This document shows, one piece after another, positions 49,607-60,538 of a stretch of DNA of 64,000 bases (positions are counted from its first letter, which is position 1; each line of letters starts with the position of its first letter). The position numbers were made by a program, and so were the translations under genes. Source of the DNA: Sipunculus nudus (taxonomy: Eukaryota; Annelida; Sipuncula; Golfingiida; Sipunculidae); NCBI GenBank assembly GCA_026874595.1, contig CM049309.1, forward strand, positions 96,308,723 through 96,372,722, written 5' to 3'. The notes below the pieces were generated by a model. It had not been told where the DNA came from and did not search any database. It was given only the letters and a program-made list of their open reading frames with translations.

Positions 49607-49970
49607 CTATTTGTAGGACGTTCGCCACTGCACCAGATTCTAACAACTTAACACCTTGATGAAATGGAAGTCTATCCGTCTCTGCACCATCTTTGACTTG
49701 ATTAGAATATGAAGAATACATACAAATGTCCCTTTCATTCCGTGGAAATGACCAATATACTATTCGACTTTGTACCGGTTCTGGAATCCGGTCAATTCGT
49801 TCTTCTACCCGTTGAAACGGTATATTTTCCGCTACAATTTTAGCACATATATCCAGAAGTGTATCAGGAGTCCTACTTTTCTCCACTTTGACAGCTTTAG
49901 ATCCGTGTTTGAAGCATTTATCGGGCCTAGGACCCCACAGTGTACTACAATGTCTTTTCGCTGTCGCCAT
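49607..49970 (-). CDS. ZSWIM6-like: ZSWIM4/5/6-family protein, exon 1 (start codon, BC-box, Cul2-box)
   Basis: This first coding exon encodes residues 1-121 plus one base of Gly122. The start ATG (49,968-49,970) has G at -3 and +4, and an in-frame stop (49,989-49,991) lies just upstream. The N-terminus (MATAKRHC) and the blocks 'RVEERIDRIPEPVQ', 'RIVYWSFPRNERDICMYSS', 'LPFHQGVKLLESG' and 'NVLQIG' match the conserved N-terminal region of vertebrate ZSWIM5/ZSWIM6. Residues 37-46 fit the elongin BC-box (T-L-x3-C-x3-V) and residues 62-70 fit a Cul2-box (I-P-x2-V-x3-I). Family members such as ZSWIM8/EBAX-1 are substrate receptors of cullin-RING ubiquitin ligases, so that role is inferred here. The exon ends at ATA-G|GTAAGA, a good donor in phase 1. 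It lacks the long Gly/Ala/Ser-rich stretches of the human proteins. Assignment to ZSWIM4, 5 or 6 is not resolved; invertebrates may have a single co-orthologue. Confidence 0.93.
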
Positions 49971-50760
49971 TGCCAGCCATCTGATCCATCAGATAAGTGG
50001 GTGTTCCCGCCTACGCATGCGTGTAACCATTTAATCGCCCTACTACGCAGGCGCACGGAAGGGATAAATAGTTTATACATGTTTAGGGTTACCGGAATTC
50101 CCCGCGGGGAACCCCTTCAAGCGTGTAAAATTAGTTGGCAAATGACAACAAAGCCCTGCAACCTGCATGACAATCTCACTTTAATTGCACGTTGTTCCGT
50201 GAGGCGAGGCACCGTTTGACAGATGAGAGTTTTGGTTCATGTATGCGAAGGAAGCACGGGCCAACCAAGAACATTGTGTGTTCACGTTACAAATGCTCGT
50301 AAAAACCATTGAAATGAAAAGGAGTACTAAAGTAAGAAAGGGCGCCCGACGTGTATGGAGTGCGTATGGAGTGGAGAACCGGCTTGTGGCAAGTCGGAGA
50401 ATATTCTGACAATAATTTAGCTAGCTCTGGCGTAGGTCCCAGCCCGCCTGCGGGCAGAAATTCAAAACCACTCTAATCCGCAGTATTTGAGCTTTGTCGA
50501 TGCGTCTCCGTTTCTTATGCACCGCCTGTATAGATTTCTTGATTACCAGGCCGCTTTTACGGGAACATAATTGGCTTACATGCTACAGAGAATGCTGGTA
50601 CTGTGCGCGGATAAATTAATAATACACCATTTTCTGTGCCTGGAATGGGAAACACAGCCCTGAAGGAGCTCGCGCTGTGCTGCTGAAAGGGGAGGAAAGG
50701 ATTGAAAGCAGTTGCGTAATTACTGCTGATGTATTTAAATCTCCCGCCAGAGAAAATTAA
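49971..50760 (-). promoter_or_regulatory. Likely promoter / 5' UTR region of the ZSWIM-like gene
   Basis: Directly upstream of the start codon the base composition changes from AT-rich to balanced, with many CpGs continuing from exon 1. Two GCGCA-type sites are visible, 'tacgcatgcgtg' (50,012-50,023) and 'ctacgcaggcgcac' (50,043-50,056), resembling NRF1-type half-sites of CpG promoters. A TATAAAC sequence lies on the minus strand near 50,070-50,076, about 100 bases before the ATG. No transcription start can be read from sequence alone. Confidence 0.5.
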
Positions 50761-51284
50761 GTTAAGATTAGTTTATATGTATGGAGAACATGTAAGGTGC
50801 CCACCCAACCGTGATAAGACCACAGATGGCCCTATTTTATTTTGCCCGCACCCTCGGGTACAATCTTGACACCTTATCCTTCGGGGGACTAACGGGGGGC
50901 GGAATTACAAAAATCTGCATTAATGTGTACACGTATCGGAATGGGGAGGCACACGTACGTACGAACATACATAAATACATAAATGCACACAAACAAAAAT
51001 ATATACTTACTAGTGTATACTTAGGTACGCCTAGTATATGTATGCCATAAATGAATGGATACTTTCGTGCAAACATCCTTGTCTACATTAAAAATGAGAC
51101 TCCTTATCACAGCTTCATAATTAAATTAAGCAAGGATCAAAATATTGATAAAACAGTTGCCTTGGGGAAAAGATCACTTAGAAATTTACCAACTCTTTAC
51201 AGGTTTAGCAACATGCATATAATCTACCAAAATGTATTAGCTGTTATCACGCAATACCACAGTGATATACTTGAATTAACAAAT
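50761..51284. other. Intergenic sequence upstream of the ZSWIM-like gene
   Basis: No gene or repeat recognised. Short tandem 'catacataaatacataaa' around 50,965-50,985. Confidence 0.45.
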
Positions 51285-52271
51285 TGATGAATGAATATAA
51301 GTTTATTCTGAAATAAAAGGCCTCAGGCCTATGGTTCCTCAAAGAGCATGTGGTATAGAACATAAAATTCCAACAATAACAAAATTTAATAGCATGGAGA
51401 TACAGCTAGTACCAATGTATCCCAATGCCATGGAAATAGCATAACATGAAATAATATACATTCAAACACAATGTTGTTTGAAAACCCATATTTTCCATTT
51501 CTAAATACATGCAGATATTTTGTAATCTCATATTTCATTTCATTTAGAAGTCATGAATAATAATAACAATAATTGTGGGTTTTAAGGCCTATTGCCCGCC
51601 CGGGTAGTAATAATAATAATATACCCGCCCAAACCTAGTTGCTACATTTTCTGCTGATTATTATCTGAAATGAGATATGAAAATGTACCTAAATCACAAA
51701 TGTACTTGATTCTCGAGTCAGTACATGCACAAAAGGGCATTTCATGATAAAATGACGCTCATCTTCCACAACAGCATCCCCATATCTTAGGCAATATATT
51801 ACAAAACCTTTTATCCCATGGAATATTATTATGCCTTACTTTTTTTCTACTTCTAAATTATGTGATAAACATCTTAGTCTTGAAAGACGTTTTCTATAGT
51901 TAACATTTTGAATAAATGTTAAATATTTGTCAGTGTTTAATGTTGATTTAAAAGTTGAATATGTTCTTGAACGACGATTATTAGATATACTGTTCATCCA
52001 ATCCTGCAATAAAGAATCATTTATAGCCTGTGCATCTTATTCAATCCAAACATATATATACATACATCCTTGAGAAAAAAAATAGTTTCTTTATATTAAG
52101 TGCCCAGGTCTGTTTTTCTGCTTCATCTAGGCGATATATTTATTATACAATTGTTTGATAATCTATTATGTGACAATTTTAGCAATTAAGTCCAGTAAGT
52201 AATCGCTCTTATTATACAGTGAATGTACGGCAACCGCCCGCATTCTACTAATACTGCAGCAACTAATATAT

Positions 52272-52715
52272 TTAAGCATTAACTTTCATCCCATAATTAT
52301 TACAAAATACTTCTAATTTATTTAATCTTGGATTGTAATCTTCCTGATGTGTCTGCGTATACCACACCATCATGCAGCAAACATATAAGCAACGAAAGAT
52401 AAGATAAATCTGGACATATATAACTAAAGTTCGTTCAAAAATAATGTGAAAAATAAACGACTGATCATACATCCTTGTTTTGTGCCAATGGTGCATTGAA
52501 AATAACTAGTTAATCCTTCATTTGTTTAGACACATGACTGTATAATTTGGAATACATTGATTTAAGAATGTGAAACATTTTCCTCCTATATCATATTTAT
52601 GAAGAATAAAGAATAATAAGTCATGTTGAATACCATCGAACGCCCTGGAAAAATCTAAACAAATTGCATGAAAGCGTCCTTTTTTCTTTGATAAATAAAT
52701 TTTGATAAGTGTCAT
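52272..52715 (-). pseudogene. LINE C reverse transcriptase, motif A and thumb fragments
   Basis: The frame 52,518-52,715 has KKGRFHAICLDFSRAFDGIQ + HDLL (RT motif A, catalytic Asp present). The frame 52,272-52,496 ends in LNKLEVFCNNYGMKVNA, the segment that normally follows the YADD motif. Motifs B and C fall in the damaged stretch between them. Confidence 0.75.
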
Positions 52716-52937
52716 GAGTGTATATACATATTATCAATAGTGCTATATTTTCTTCTATATCCAGTTATGACTTTGTTTGGTTTTTCTGCCCAAGTACCTA
52801 ATCTCCCATTAAGAACTTAGTAAATAATTTACCTATAGTGTTTAAAAGAGAGATTCCTCTATAATTATTTAGGTCTAGAGAAGGGCCTATACTTGTGTAA
52901 TGGGAACAAAATTGCCTTGGGCCATTCAATTGGGAAA

Positions 52938-53210
52938 TTACCAGAAGTAATACTTTAAAAATATCTTTTCTATTACCGAACCTAAAACTGCTATGTTGTC
53001 TTTCAAAAGTTCTACTGTTATTCCATCTGGTCCAGGTGTTTTGCCATTTTGCATAAGTTTTAACTGTTTTACTATTTCTTCTTCGCTTATATAAAAATTA
53101 ATTTCATCTACCATATCTATAATAGGAGCATGTTCATTAAACTGGTTATTATTTATATCATTCTTAAATCCTGGATTTACATGATTTATATTATCATTCA
53201 GTAGTTTCAT
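52938..53210 (-). pseudogene. LINE C reverse transcriptase, N-terminal fragment
   Basis: The 90-codon frame contains EEEIVKQLKLMQNGKTPGPD + GITVELLK, the conserved entry to the RT domain of non-LTR elements. It is separated by frameshifts from the next RT fragment (52,518-52,715). Confidence 0.8.
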
Positions 53211-53810
53211 AATAGGTTAACCAATCCTCCACACATAATATTATTTTTTAACCTGTGTCCTTTTTACAGATTTAATCTTTCTGAGAAATAATTTGTGGAG
53301 TTGCATATATCATTAAGTCAGTTCCAAGTGAAACAGTTTTTCTTTCTTTCACTTGTTACAAAAGTTTTCAAATCTGATTTTAATTGTTCAAAGTTTTCAA
53401 GATCTATCATTTTTTGTTCATCTATATTCATTCAATGCCTGATATTTTTTCCCTCTTTAGCTGTATACACTCCTGATTCCACCATGGTGGTTGGTCATTT
53501 ATTGATACACACGGCTTTAAAGTTTTGATGTATATGTATGTTTTATTTGCAATAGAATCAAATTTCTCAGTTCTGCTGTGCTTTTTTCTACATCATGTTA
53601 TATAACCCTCGTTATCATATATGAGTAAAATACCTATTTTTATAGTGATAGAAGTAGTAGTATAGTAGTAGTTATCATAATAGTAGTAGTAGTATAGTAG
53701 TGCAATAGTAGTAATATTAGAAGTTTTAGTTGTATAGTAATAGTTTTGTTTTTATCGTTTCTGTTTTTCTGGGTTTTTTTTAGATATAAATGTACATGTG
53801 TATATATATG

Positions 53811-54230
53811 TCACAGGACAAACTCCGACCCGGTAGAATCGTCGATCCTACTAGGACACAGTCCGATCGGACTTTCTACTATATAGGAGAAACTCCGATC
53901 GGACTTTCTACTAGTAGGATCGGCGATTCTACTATGACAAACTCCGATCATAGCCTCTACTAGGACAAACTCCGATCAACCAGAGACCACAACATAATAA
54001 GACTTTCTACTAGTAGAATCTGCGATTCTACTAGGACAAACTCCGATCGTAGTCTCCACTGGGACAAACCCTGATCGTAGTCTCTACTAGGACAAACTCC
54101 GATTGTAGTCTCTACAAGGAGAAACTTACCATAATTTACGTAATTTCTGAAACCTGAGATAAAAAATGAATAAATCACAGTAATATTTTAACCAAATGTT
54201 TTATTTATGTATTTGAAAAAATAAAGAAAA
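53811..54230 (+). repeat. Left inverted arm of the foldback element
   Basis: The outer ~320 bases are tandem variants of 'ctactaggacaaactccgat'. The inner ~100 bases are single-copy within the arm. Confidence 0.85.
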
Positions 54231-54834
54231 ATAAATACAAGCACATATGATAAAACACAATATCCTACGATTATATATACAAGTCACAGATATACATCTA
54301 AATGTTTCATTCAAACATATTCATACAATTTTATTTGATAAAAAAATCACAAATATAAGCACAAGCACATGTAAGCACAAACTGTTTATCTACTTGTATA
54401 TATGTATAATTCCTTAATATTGATCTAAAATATTTCATTCACATCCTGTCTTAAATTCACAGCAAAAAAATGCAATATATATATCCACCTGTACTTATGT
54501 TTATCAATTTAACCACTGATACAGAATGTAGGTATTTTCAAATAGAACTTTGATTCTCAGAAATACACATTCCTTGGTTAAGTACAATTCATACAAGTTC
54601 ATATTCTAAAATATACAAATAAAAGCACAAGCACATATAAGCACAAACAGTTTATCTACTTGTATATATGTAAAATTCCTTGATTTAAGAATAGATCTAA
54701 AATATTTCATTCCCATCCTGTCCTAAAAGCACAGAGAAAAATTGCAATATATACATCAAACGGATTGTATATACTCTGCGTAGCTTAGTTCATTGAACAA
54801 AGCTTGTACAAACTCAAGTCCTTAGATATGAAAA
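54231..54834. repeat. Interior of foldback element with ~265-bp local duplication
   Basis: 'aagcacaagcacat' + 'aagcacaaac...gtttatctacttgtatatatg' at 54,358-54,490 recurs at 54,620-54,765 with scattered changes. No gene. Confidence 0.7.
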
Positions 54835-56752
54835 AACAAGGGACCCATGGGTCACTGTGCTCAGCTGACGTTGACCTTGAAGGTAAAAATCTAAAATAAT
54901 ATCAAATGGAGATAAAGTGTAAGAGGAAGAGGTAATAAAGGCCATGGTTGGTTTATATGATTGGTTTATATTGATGAGCAAGAAATTGTTGCAAATAATA
55001 TTTTTGGACCTGACCATTTGTTTCCTAATGTTGAAACTGAAGCATGTGAGCAGTTTGTGAACAAATGATCGGTACTATTTCCATGATCATTAGTTGGCGT
55101 TTTGGGTTAACTGTTGACATTTCAGTAGTTTACACATTTGTTCGATTGAATTTAGTTTTTGTATAATTTATATTATTAAATATATATGTATTTTTTATGA
55201 AATGTATACACTTAAAATATAACTAATTAACAACATAAAAAGGGCAAACAAAGCCTGATCTAAAATTCTGCTGTGGCAGGAAAATAATGAACAAATGTTT
55301 GTATTAAATCCTCATTTTTTTATCACACCAATTTTATTTTTAATTTAAGTTTATATTTCTATACATTTCCAATATAACATATATATCTGAATATAAAAGT
55401 TGATTCATAATTCTCAATTACATCATCATAAATCTCAATCTTTTCAGATAACACCACATCATGCATACACATGTTTATTAATTTTTTACCACAAAAATAT
55501 ATCTTTTAAATATGCAAAACAATAGATATCTAAAAAAAATACTTGATTTAGATTTCTCAATTTTTAATTGTGTCTTTATTTATCCATAATATGCTTCATA
55601 TTTTATAATAATTTAAGCATACTGATGGGTTCAATTATATTGGTTAAAACATTTAAAAGAAAATTGATTTCTTTAAAAATGCTACATTACACAACATTGC
55701 ATCTTCTGGATTACACCTTGAATTACTTTTTCAAGGAAAGTTTTTGCATATCAGAGTGGAAACAGCATTACAATTAAGGAGATACAGTGAAAACAATAAC
55801 AATTGCTGCATAACACTTGGTGGGTTTGGTTTGCCGGGGTTGGGGGGGGGGGGTGATTGGGTTGGTGATATGAGAATAACTGTACACCTGTCACAGCAGG
55901 GGATCTCCCCCAGTGACTGTAACAAATCAGAAACCCTGGCATAGCTGACTTCCAGTGACCTGGAGTGGGACCCTGCATCTGTTATCTGTAATCAAAGCAA
56001 ATGACTACAATAGAGCCTCAAGAAAAAACTCAATAACTAGCTTAATTTTCAAGCTTTTATTTTCAAATTTCAGATTTAAACAAATTAAATATTTATGTTT
56101 ACATGCTGTGAAAATTAAATCAATGGTACTTACAGGAAAAAAACGTGCCATGATCAAAGTTGGGAAAAATTTAAAGTACTGATTTTATTTTTATGCTAAT
56201 AACTTAAAAAAATTACAAAATTCAGATATAATTTTGGGTAAACAATTGAATCTTAATTGAACATAGATTTACTTGGGGAAAATAGACTCTAGTTTCAAAA
56301 TTTTTCATGTTAAGTGAGTAAATATTTTTCCTGATTTTTTTATAAAGTCAATTATGTTGGGGCCCATAACTTAAAGAATTTATACTTAACAGACTTAATT
56401 TCTGGCATGTACATAGGAACTATATGGAGGAATATTTATAGTAAATATGAGGAAAAACAGATGAGTGGTTTTGATATTAGGCAGTCCTGAAGTGTGAAAA
56501 TAGCATTTTAATAAAAAAAAATGAGGTTTTTCCTTAATTTCTCAAAGGAACAAAGTCGCAAAGACCCAGTTTTCGGCTTGGTAGGAGATCTTGGGGACAT
56601 CTATAACATTATGCTGAATTTTGGATTCCTAGGTCTTACGGTTTCAAAACGTGCCACATCTACGGACGAACGAAAGGATGGACAGACGGACGGACGAAGG
56701 ACAATGGACCATGACTATAGCTCAGATGACTTATAGTCAGCTGAGCTAAAAA
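54835..56752 (+). mobile_element. 2-kb hairpin-ended element, full-length copy
   Basis: It starts aacaagggacccatgggtca + ctgtgctcagctgac (with the palindrome gacccatgggtc) and ends with the GGACAGACGGACGGACG tail, 'caatggaccatgactatag' and the terminal near-palindrome ending gctgagct-aaaa. This copy (1,918 bp) is complete at both ends. It is nested inside the foldback element. No protein-coding potential. Confidence 0.78.
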
Positions 56753-57279
56753 ATGGTTGTGTACTCTGCCTAGCTTGGTTCACTGAACATACCTGTACAT
56801 ACTTAAGTCCTTAGATCTCAAAACAATGAAGGCCTAGCTGACCATATTGACAATTAATAGGTTGATGCCCAGCTGTCTCATACACCTTGAATTCTAGATA
56901 CTCTATTATTTATATTTATAAATATCACTATCATTAGTTTTAATTTTCTAACTTTATACACAAACTTACTTTATACCAGTACATACAGATGACCGATCTT
57001 TATTTCCCCTGTACAATATAAGGAGCAATCATAATAATACAGCGTAATAACAAGATATCTAGAAGTATAGTACATAAAACAATGAATTAATATAATGGTT
57101 TTACAAAAAAAAAACCTAACATGTCAACCAATACCATAAACCAGTGTATAACCCCACATTAAAAACCAAATAAACAAACGTTGTCCTGTATATTGTATAA
57201 AACAATCATGATATACTCTAGTCTTTTAGAAAGTCATATTGTGTATAATCATAAATAAAACATTTGGTTACCATATTAC
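56753..57279. other. Interior of foldback element, right side
   Basis: Starts with a diverged copy of the sequence left of the nested element (54,764-54,833). Around 56,990-57,040, 'gatctttatttcccctgtac' resembles the 3' end of LINE A (58,008), probably a tiny truncated LINE tail. Confidence 0.45.
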
Positions 57280-57726
57280 TGTGTTTAATCATTCATAATC
57301 TCAGGTTTCAGGAATAAGATCATTATGGTAAGTTTGTCCTAGTAGAGACTACAATCGTAGTTTGTCCTAGTAGAAGCTCTGATCCAACTAGTACATTTAA
57401 ATATGATTGGAGTTTGTCCTAATAGAGACCACGATCGGAGTTTGTCCTAGTAGAATCGCCGATTCTACTAGTAGAAAGTCTAATTATGTTGTGGTCTCTG
57501 GTTGATCGGAGTTTGTCCTAGTAGAGGCCATGATCGGAGTTTGTCCTAGTAGAGGCTATGATCGGAGTTAGTCCTAGTAGAGGCTATGATCAGAGTTTGT
57601 CCTAGTAGAGGCTATGATCGGAGTTTGTCCTATATAGTAGGATCGCCGATCCTACTAGTAGAAAGTCTGATCGGAGTTTCTTCTAGTAGAAAGTCCGATT
57701 CTACTGGGTCGGAGTTTGTCCTGTGA
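57280..57726 (-). repeat. Right inverted arm of the foldback element
   Basis: Reverse-complement counterpart of 53,811-54,230, with more copies of 'gatcggagtttgtcctagta'. It directly abuts a (TA)-rich microsatellite. Confidence 0.85.
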
Positions 57727-57860
57727 CATATATATATTTATATATATATATATTTATATATATATATATTTATATATATATATATATATATATGGTATAT
57801 GTATATATATATATTGTGCGGCGGCACGGGTGGTACATCGGGGTGGGGGGGGGGGGCATG
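57727..57860. repeat. (TA)-rich microsatellite and G-rich tract
   Basis: TATATATATTTA repeats to 57,815, then gcggcacgggtggtacatcg and a G run (57,842-57,856). The phrase 'catcgggg.gggg.catggg' is repeated two to three times to 57,905. Confidence 0.9.
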
Positions 57861-58299
57861 GGCGGTACATCGGGGGCGGGGCATGGGCGATACATCGGGG
57901 AGGGGGGTTAAATAACCCATTTAAGTTATTTCAGGAATTATGAACTGTGCAATAGAACCAATCTAATGTTAGGTGAATGGTCTCTGTATAGGCAAGTTGA
58001 TTGATTGATCTTTATTTCCCTTCACACATTCGTTGGAAGAGTTCAATACATGTTTTTAATAATGAACAATTAACAAAATACAGTTTTGTGAAAACAAACG
58101 AAACATTAGCCAGATGCACGATGCATATTACGTAATTAATTATACTGACAATACGAACCTGTTTTCTATATGGATCTGAAAAAAATTGTCCCAATAACAC
58201 TATGAAGTAACCTACGGATTGAAATATATTTTGCTTTATTGTCAGATGGCAAATCCATTAAAGATCTGAGGAATCTTTATTTTTGCCACTCAATACGTC

Positions 58300-59020
58300 T
58301 TTTAATCGGAATCCACCCACATTCCCCTTGAAATATCATTATGTGTACGTCTCTTAAATCCCTGAATTAGTCTTGCCGTTTTTGTTTGTTGTATCTCTGT
58401 GAGTATTCCGTACGTTATAGTGAGATTATTCCACAATTCACAGCCGTGTAGCACAGAATGTAAGCACAACTTTTCCTATATAGTAGCAGATGTTAACGGA
58501 TTAAGTCCTATTTTCTTAATACCAGCACCACTTAATAATGCCATGACCCTTTTCCCCTGATTGCACATGTGATTTCTTTCTTTGACGAGAAATATGAGCA
58601 TTAGTAAACCCCAACGTGCGCAAATGCGAGACTGCCTCAATGTTTCGGGCCCTAGTACCCAATGTCGCTTAGTTGTATTCTTTCTGTTCTGTTTTTTTTT
58701 CTCCCCAAACACAAAACATTTTTTTGCAAGAGAAAACTAACCTCCGCTTCCTAGGATAGACAATAGGCCCTGTGCATCATTCTGTCGAGCTCAATCTTTG
58801 TCAAATAATACCGTATACCGTCCGTATCATCCGCATAACTGATGGACCCAACTCTCTTATCAAAGCATTTTAGTCCATCTAATATATGCTTACCCGATCA
58901 TACATATCATCTTGGTATAACACATAGAAGAACACCGATAACAGTCCCCCTTGTTTAATACCTCTAATTACTGTAAATGAATCCCCATCCAGCAATACAG
59001 CCTTTGTCGATCCCTCTAAC
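58300..59020 (-). pseudogene. LINE A RT motifs B and C plus C-terminal region
   Basis: Minus-strand reading gives FTVIRGIKQGGLLSVFFYVL, then SISYADDTDG with both catalytic Asp residues (58,826-58,840), then in other frames LGPETLRQSRICARWG, LLSGAGIKKIGLNPLTSATI and SVLHGCELWNN. These are in the right order for the LINE whose upstream half lies beyond 61,255. Confidence 0.8.
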
Positions 59021-59431
59021 AAATTTTTTTTTTATTGCATTTATATACATAAATATATCACAACAATAACAACACTTTTACATTGAATAACAAACAGCAA
59101 TTACATATAGTTTATTACATAAACACAATAACATGAGGAATTATAAATAGCTATATCTTATTTACCAGATTCTGTATTATTTAATTTCCCCATAACAACA
59201 TACGACATTAAACTTGACAAATAGACATACATTATTAATCAGAATAGCAAACATTTCATGCATACATATTTAACTCATATATATGGAAATTAGAGAGTAT
59301 CTATAATTAGAAAAAAAATAATGAAACATTTCATTTGTCACTGATTATCTTATCTGAGGCATTAACTGATTCCACTTTTTTAAATGGAATTCTATTTTTC
59401 CTTTCTTTTCAGCAATAATATATTCCTCTTT

Positions 59432-60467
59432 TTAAAGAGATATTACTAAAGACTTAAACTTAGAGAAGAGATCTGTTTCGCTTTTACATTCCTTTCCATT
59501 ATATATGGTGAGTTTATACAGTACAATAATAGTGTTGACCATAATGTTACTGTCATCAACAGGCAGCACTCCAAAAATTATGGCATTTGATGTGAAGTCT
59601 GGCATATATATTTCAACTTGTTTCAACCAATCACATATTTTAAAATATAAATTCTTTGTAACCATACATTGACAAAACAGGTGGAATAATGTTTCCTTAT
59701 ATGAAAAGCAATAATCACATCTGTCACTCCCTATTAATTTCCATTTATACAGCTGATCATTGACTGGTAAATAATTATTTAAGATTTTATACTGGAATTC
59801 TCTGGTGTATCTGTCCAATGAAATATAATATATAGCTGAGAAACGTTGTTCTTTTTCTTGAATAGATACATCCAAGTATTCATCCCATTTATTATTTCTG
59901 ATACTAGTTATATCACATATGCATCTCGTATAGATTAATTTTGAACATAACTGTGTATGTGTACACAGGTGTACAATTTATTACATCAGCCCATGACATC
60001 AATAACTTCTTATTAAACATTGGTATTAACTTTGGAATTGTGTTTACATCAAGATTTGTTCTTATGAAGGCAACACCTCCAATTTTTTCCAAATGTTTTG
60101 TTACCAACTTGGTCCAAGGATTTCCTTGTTCAAGAATAAGTCTTTTTATCCATAAAACTTGCTGAGCTTTTATCATTAATCTAACATCTGGTAGATTCAG
60201 ACCGCCTTTACTGTATGGACTGACTGCAGTGTTATACTTCACCTTTGGTTTTTTACCATTTCAAACAAATTTATTTACTGCACTTTGTATATATTCAATA
60301 AAACCTTTCGGTGGTTCACACATGTTTGTCACATATAAAATATTTGATATAATGAGAGACCGAACCACTTCAATTTTACCATATATTGTCAATGAACGTT
60401 GTTGCCATAAGTTGAGTATTTGGATTATTTTTTCTTTAAGTCTGGTGAAATTTTTTTCCATAACCAT
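59432..60467 (-). pseudogene. LINE B C-terminal region with zf-RVT-like motif
   Basis: Three adjacent frames (60,261-60,467; 59,913-60,242; 59,432-59,875) continue the protein. The last has REFQYKILNNYLPVNDQLYK followed by CDYC...FHLFCQC, the Cys/His-rich zf-RVT block of L1-type ORF2 proteins. At least two frameshifts separate the pieces. Confidence 0.82.
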
Positions 60468-60538
60468 ATCAGAATCATAGGAAAAATATATACCTAAAAT
60501 TCGTATAACATTTGAATATAAATTAACCCATTTACAAT

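Larger units (their letters stand above)
51285..53610 (-). mobile_element. Decayed non-LTR retrotransposon (LINE C)
   Basis: Read on the minus strand, pieces of one LINE appear in order but in shifting frames. They are a linker with 'PWWNQE'-like residues (~53,480), RT start NGKTPGPDGITVELLK (52,938-53,210), NNYRGISLLNTIGKLFT (~52,850), motif A AICLDFSRAFDGIQHDLL (52,518-52,715), the post-catalytic LNKLEVFCNNYGMKVNA (52,272-52,496), and a C-terminal 'LRCLSHNLEVEKK' zinc-knuckle-like region (~51,850). The YADD core is not readable. The 3' end near 51,285 is followed by 'attcattcatcaatt'. Many stops and frameshifts; not functional. Confidence 0.8.
53811..57726. mobile_element. Foldback-type element, 3.9 kb, with ~430-bp repeat-bearing inverted arms
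   Basis: The left arm (53,811-~54,230) starts cacaggacaaactccgaccc. The right arm (~57,280-57,726) ends gggtcggagtttgtcctgtg, its exact inverse. Both arms carry several copies of a ~27-base module (gtctctactaggacaaactc + cgatcgta), and further in share 'ctgaaacctgaga' and 'aaccaaatgttttatttatg' as inverted copies. The interior holds a locally duplicated AT-rich part and one 2-kb hairpin-ended element. No transposase is present. Confidence 0.82.

Noticed and set aside
49770-50219. 149-codon plus-strand frame overlapping exon 1
   Set aside because: A shadow of the conserved minus-strand exon and its CpG-rich upstream. No domain.
50811-51076. Overlapping 79-codon frames on both strands
   Set aside because: No motif. 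Intergenic region upstream of the gene.
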